This document shows positions 5,717 through 6,334 of a stretch of 6,334 nucleotides of DNA, in pieces (the stretch's first letter is position 1; each line of letters starts with the position of its first letter). The notes below the pieces were generated by a model. That model worked only from the letters and a program-made list of their open reading frames with translations. It did no database searches and was not told the DNA's origin. Origin of the DNA: Saprospiraceae bacterium (GTDB lineage: Bacteria > Bacteroidota > Bacteroidia > Chitinophagales > Saprospiraceae); contig JADZBJ010000039.1 in NCBI GenBank assembly GCA_020852155.1, forward strand, positions 1 through 6,334. The letters run 5' to 3'. The translations under genes and the position numbers were made by a program.

Positions 5717-6334
5717 TCACATTTTAAACACGTCGTCTTCAATACCAGCGTTGACCTTGACCTCGCTGATGATAACTTTAAGCGGAACCGGAAAAATGCC
5801 CGTCATATTCAGGAGGTGAGGCATCAAGACGCCATTTTCTGCTTTGTAGTCAGAAAAATCAATGGTTTGAGTGGTTGGGCCTTGTTCGCCTTCTGCTGGC
5901 ATAACACGCACTTCGCGCAGTTTGAGCGAAGTTTTGACATCGTAATATTCCGTGGTTTTTACACCGTCCGGGCGTGTCACTTCGATGGCGTAAGCCGATA
6001 CGCCGTTCACTTCGTCAATACCCAGCAACGACAAGGTGTAGCCGTTTTTATAACCGGCTTCCTTGCAGAAAGAAGCCTGTTCCTTGATGTCTGCCAGGTC
6101 TTTGCCTTCAATCGGAGTGGCAGGCATACCCATGCCGCTTTGCGAGCCTTTCATACCGTCATACAATTGCAGGGACATGACGTTGCCCTGATTAGTCATT
6201 TCGACCTTGATCTTGTTGCCGCCTTTTTGCCAGGTCGTCAGTCCGAATTTCGGGCCGCGTGTTTCCATGGCAGCAGTGCTTTTTACGTCTTTGATTTCAG
6301 CAATTTTCGCTGCTCCGCCAACGGCATTGATATA
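5717..6334 (-). CDS. LolA-like/outer-membrane lipoprotein-sorting-type domain protein, N-terminus outside window
   Basis: The minus-strand frame is open from the window edge to TGA 5719-5717, giving 205 residues. It continues upstream of the internal Met at 6268, since the 22 codons before it (YINAVGGAAKIAEIKDV...) are open and fit the domain. The opening YINAVGG, then GYTLSLLGIDEVNGVSAYAIEV and TTEYYDVKTSLKLRE, match a beta-rich fold common in Bacteroidota periplasmic proteins. Those are annotated as outer-membrane lipoprotein-sorting proteins, or occur as the C-terminal domain after an M16 insulinase-type peptidase. That layout suggests an envelope protein that binds a hydrophobic or lipid ligand, but whether a peptidase part precedes it lies outside the window. 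Several Met/Gly residues (GMKGSQSGMGMPATP) mark a flexible loop. A strong hairpin terminator follows 25 nt downstream. Confidence 0.7.
   Translation of the reverse strand, partial: YINAVGGAAKIAEIKDVKSTAAMETRGPKFGLTTWQKGGNKIKVEMTNQGNVMSLQLYDGMKGSQSGMGMPATPIEGKDLADIKEQASFCKEAGYKNGYTLSLLGIDEVNGVSAYAIEVTRPDGVKTTEYYDVKTSLKLREVRVMPAEGEQGPTTQTIDFSDYKAENGVLMPHLLNMTGIFPVPLKVIISEVKVNAGIEDDVFKM

Overview
The window looks like a chromosomal fragment of a Bacteroidota bacterium, most plausibly Saprospiraceae-like. The evidence is a C-terminal type IX secretion (Por) sorting domain with the VYPNP signature, PKD and P-domain-like modules, weak Shine-Dalgarno signals, TTG...TAnnTTTG-like promoter candidates, and intergenic arrays of the ACGCAGATTTACG type. 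I infer the lineage from these traits; no search was run.

All five supported genes lie on the minus strand, so transcription runs from high to low coordinates. In that order they are: the 3' part of a LolA-like/outer-membrane lipoprotein-sorting-type domain protein (5717-6334, entering from the window edge) with a terminator (5655-5691); a secreted P-domain/PKD/T9SS-sorted protein (3940-5550) with a distal terminator (3735-3767); a DinB-like four-helix protein (2967-3497); a long APC-superfamily amino acid permease (845-2770); and the N-terminal 161 residues of a secreted gluzincin metallopeptidase (1-483, leaving the window). The genes are separated by sizeable spacers and two terminators. 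They look like independent cell-envelope and housekeeping units rather than one operon, and I see no common pathway.

The most interesting structure is between the genes. Two miniature inverted-repeat elements (3570-3731, 162 bp; 3889-3943, 55 bp) share GTAAC...GTTAC ends with 15-bp terminal inverted repeats. Each is flanked by a perfect 8-bp direct repeat (AATAAAAA and TTCTTTTG). GTAA tips plus 8-bp duplications match the IS66 family, so these look like non-autonomous IS66-type MITEs. The short one is an internally deleted copy of the long one, in the opposite orientation. It sits exactly on the stop codon of the T9SS-sorted gene, and its GTAA tip recreates Lys-stop, so the encoded protein is unchanged. 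The long one sits at the U-tract of that gene's terminator.

The other two spacers hold repeats. One is a nine-unit, about 26-bp tandem array (605-840) abutting the 3' end of the permease gene. The other is a mosaic (2784-2967) of three short repeat families. No rRNA, tRNA, CRISPR array, transposase gene or defence system is visible.
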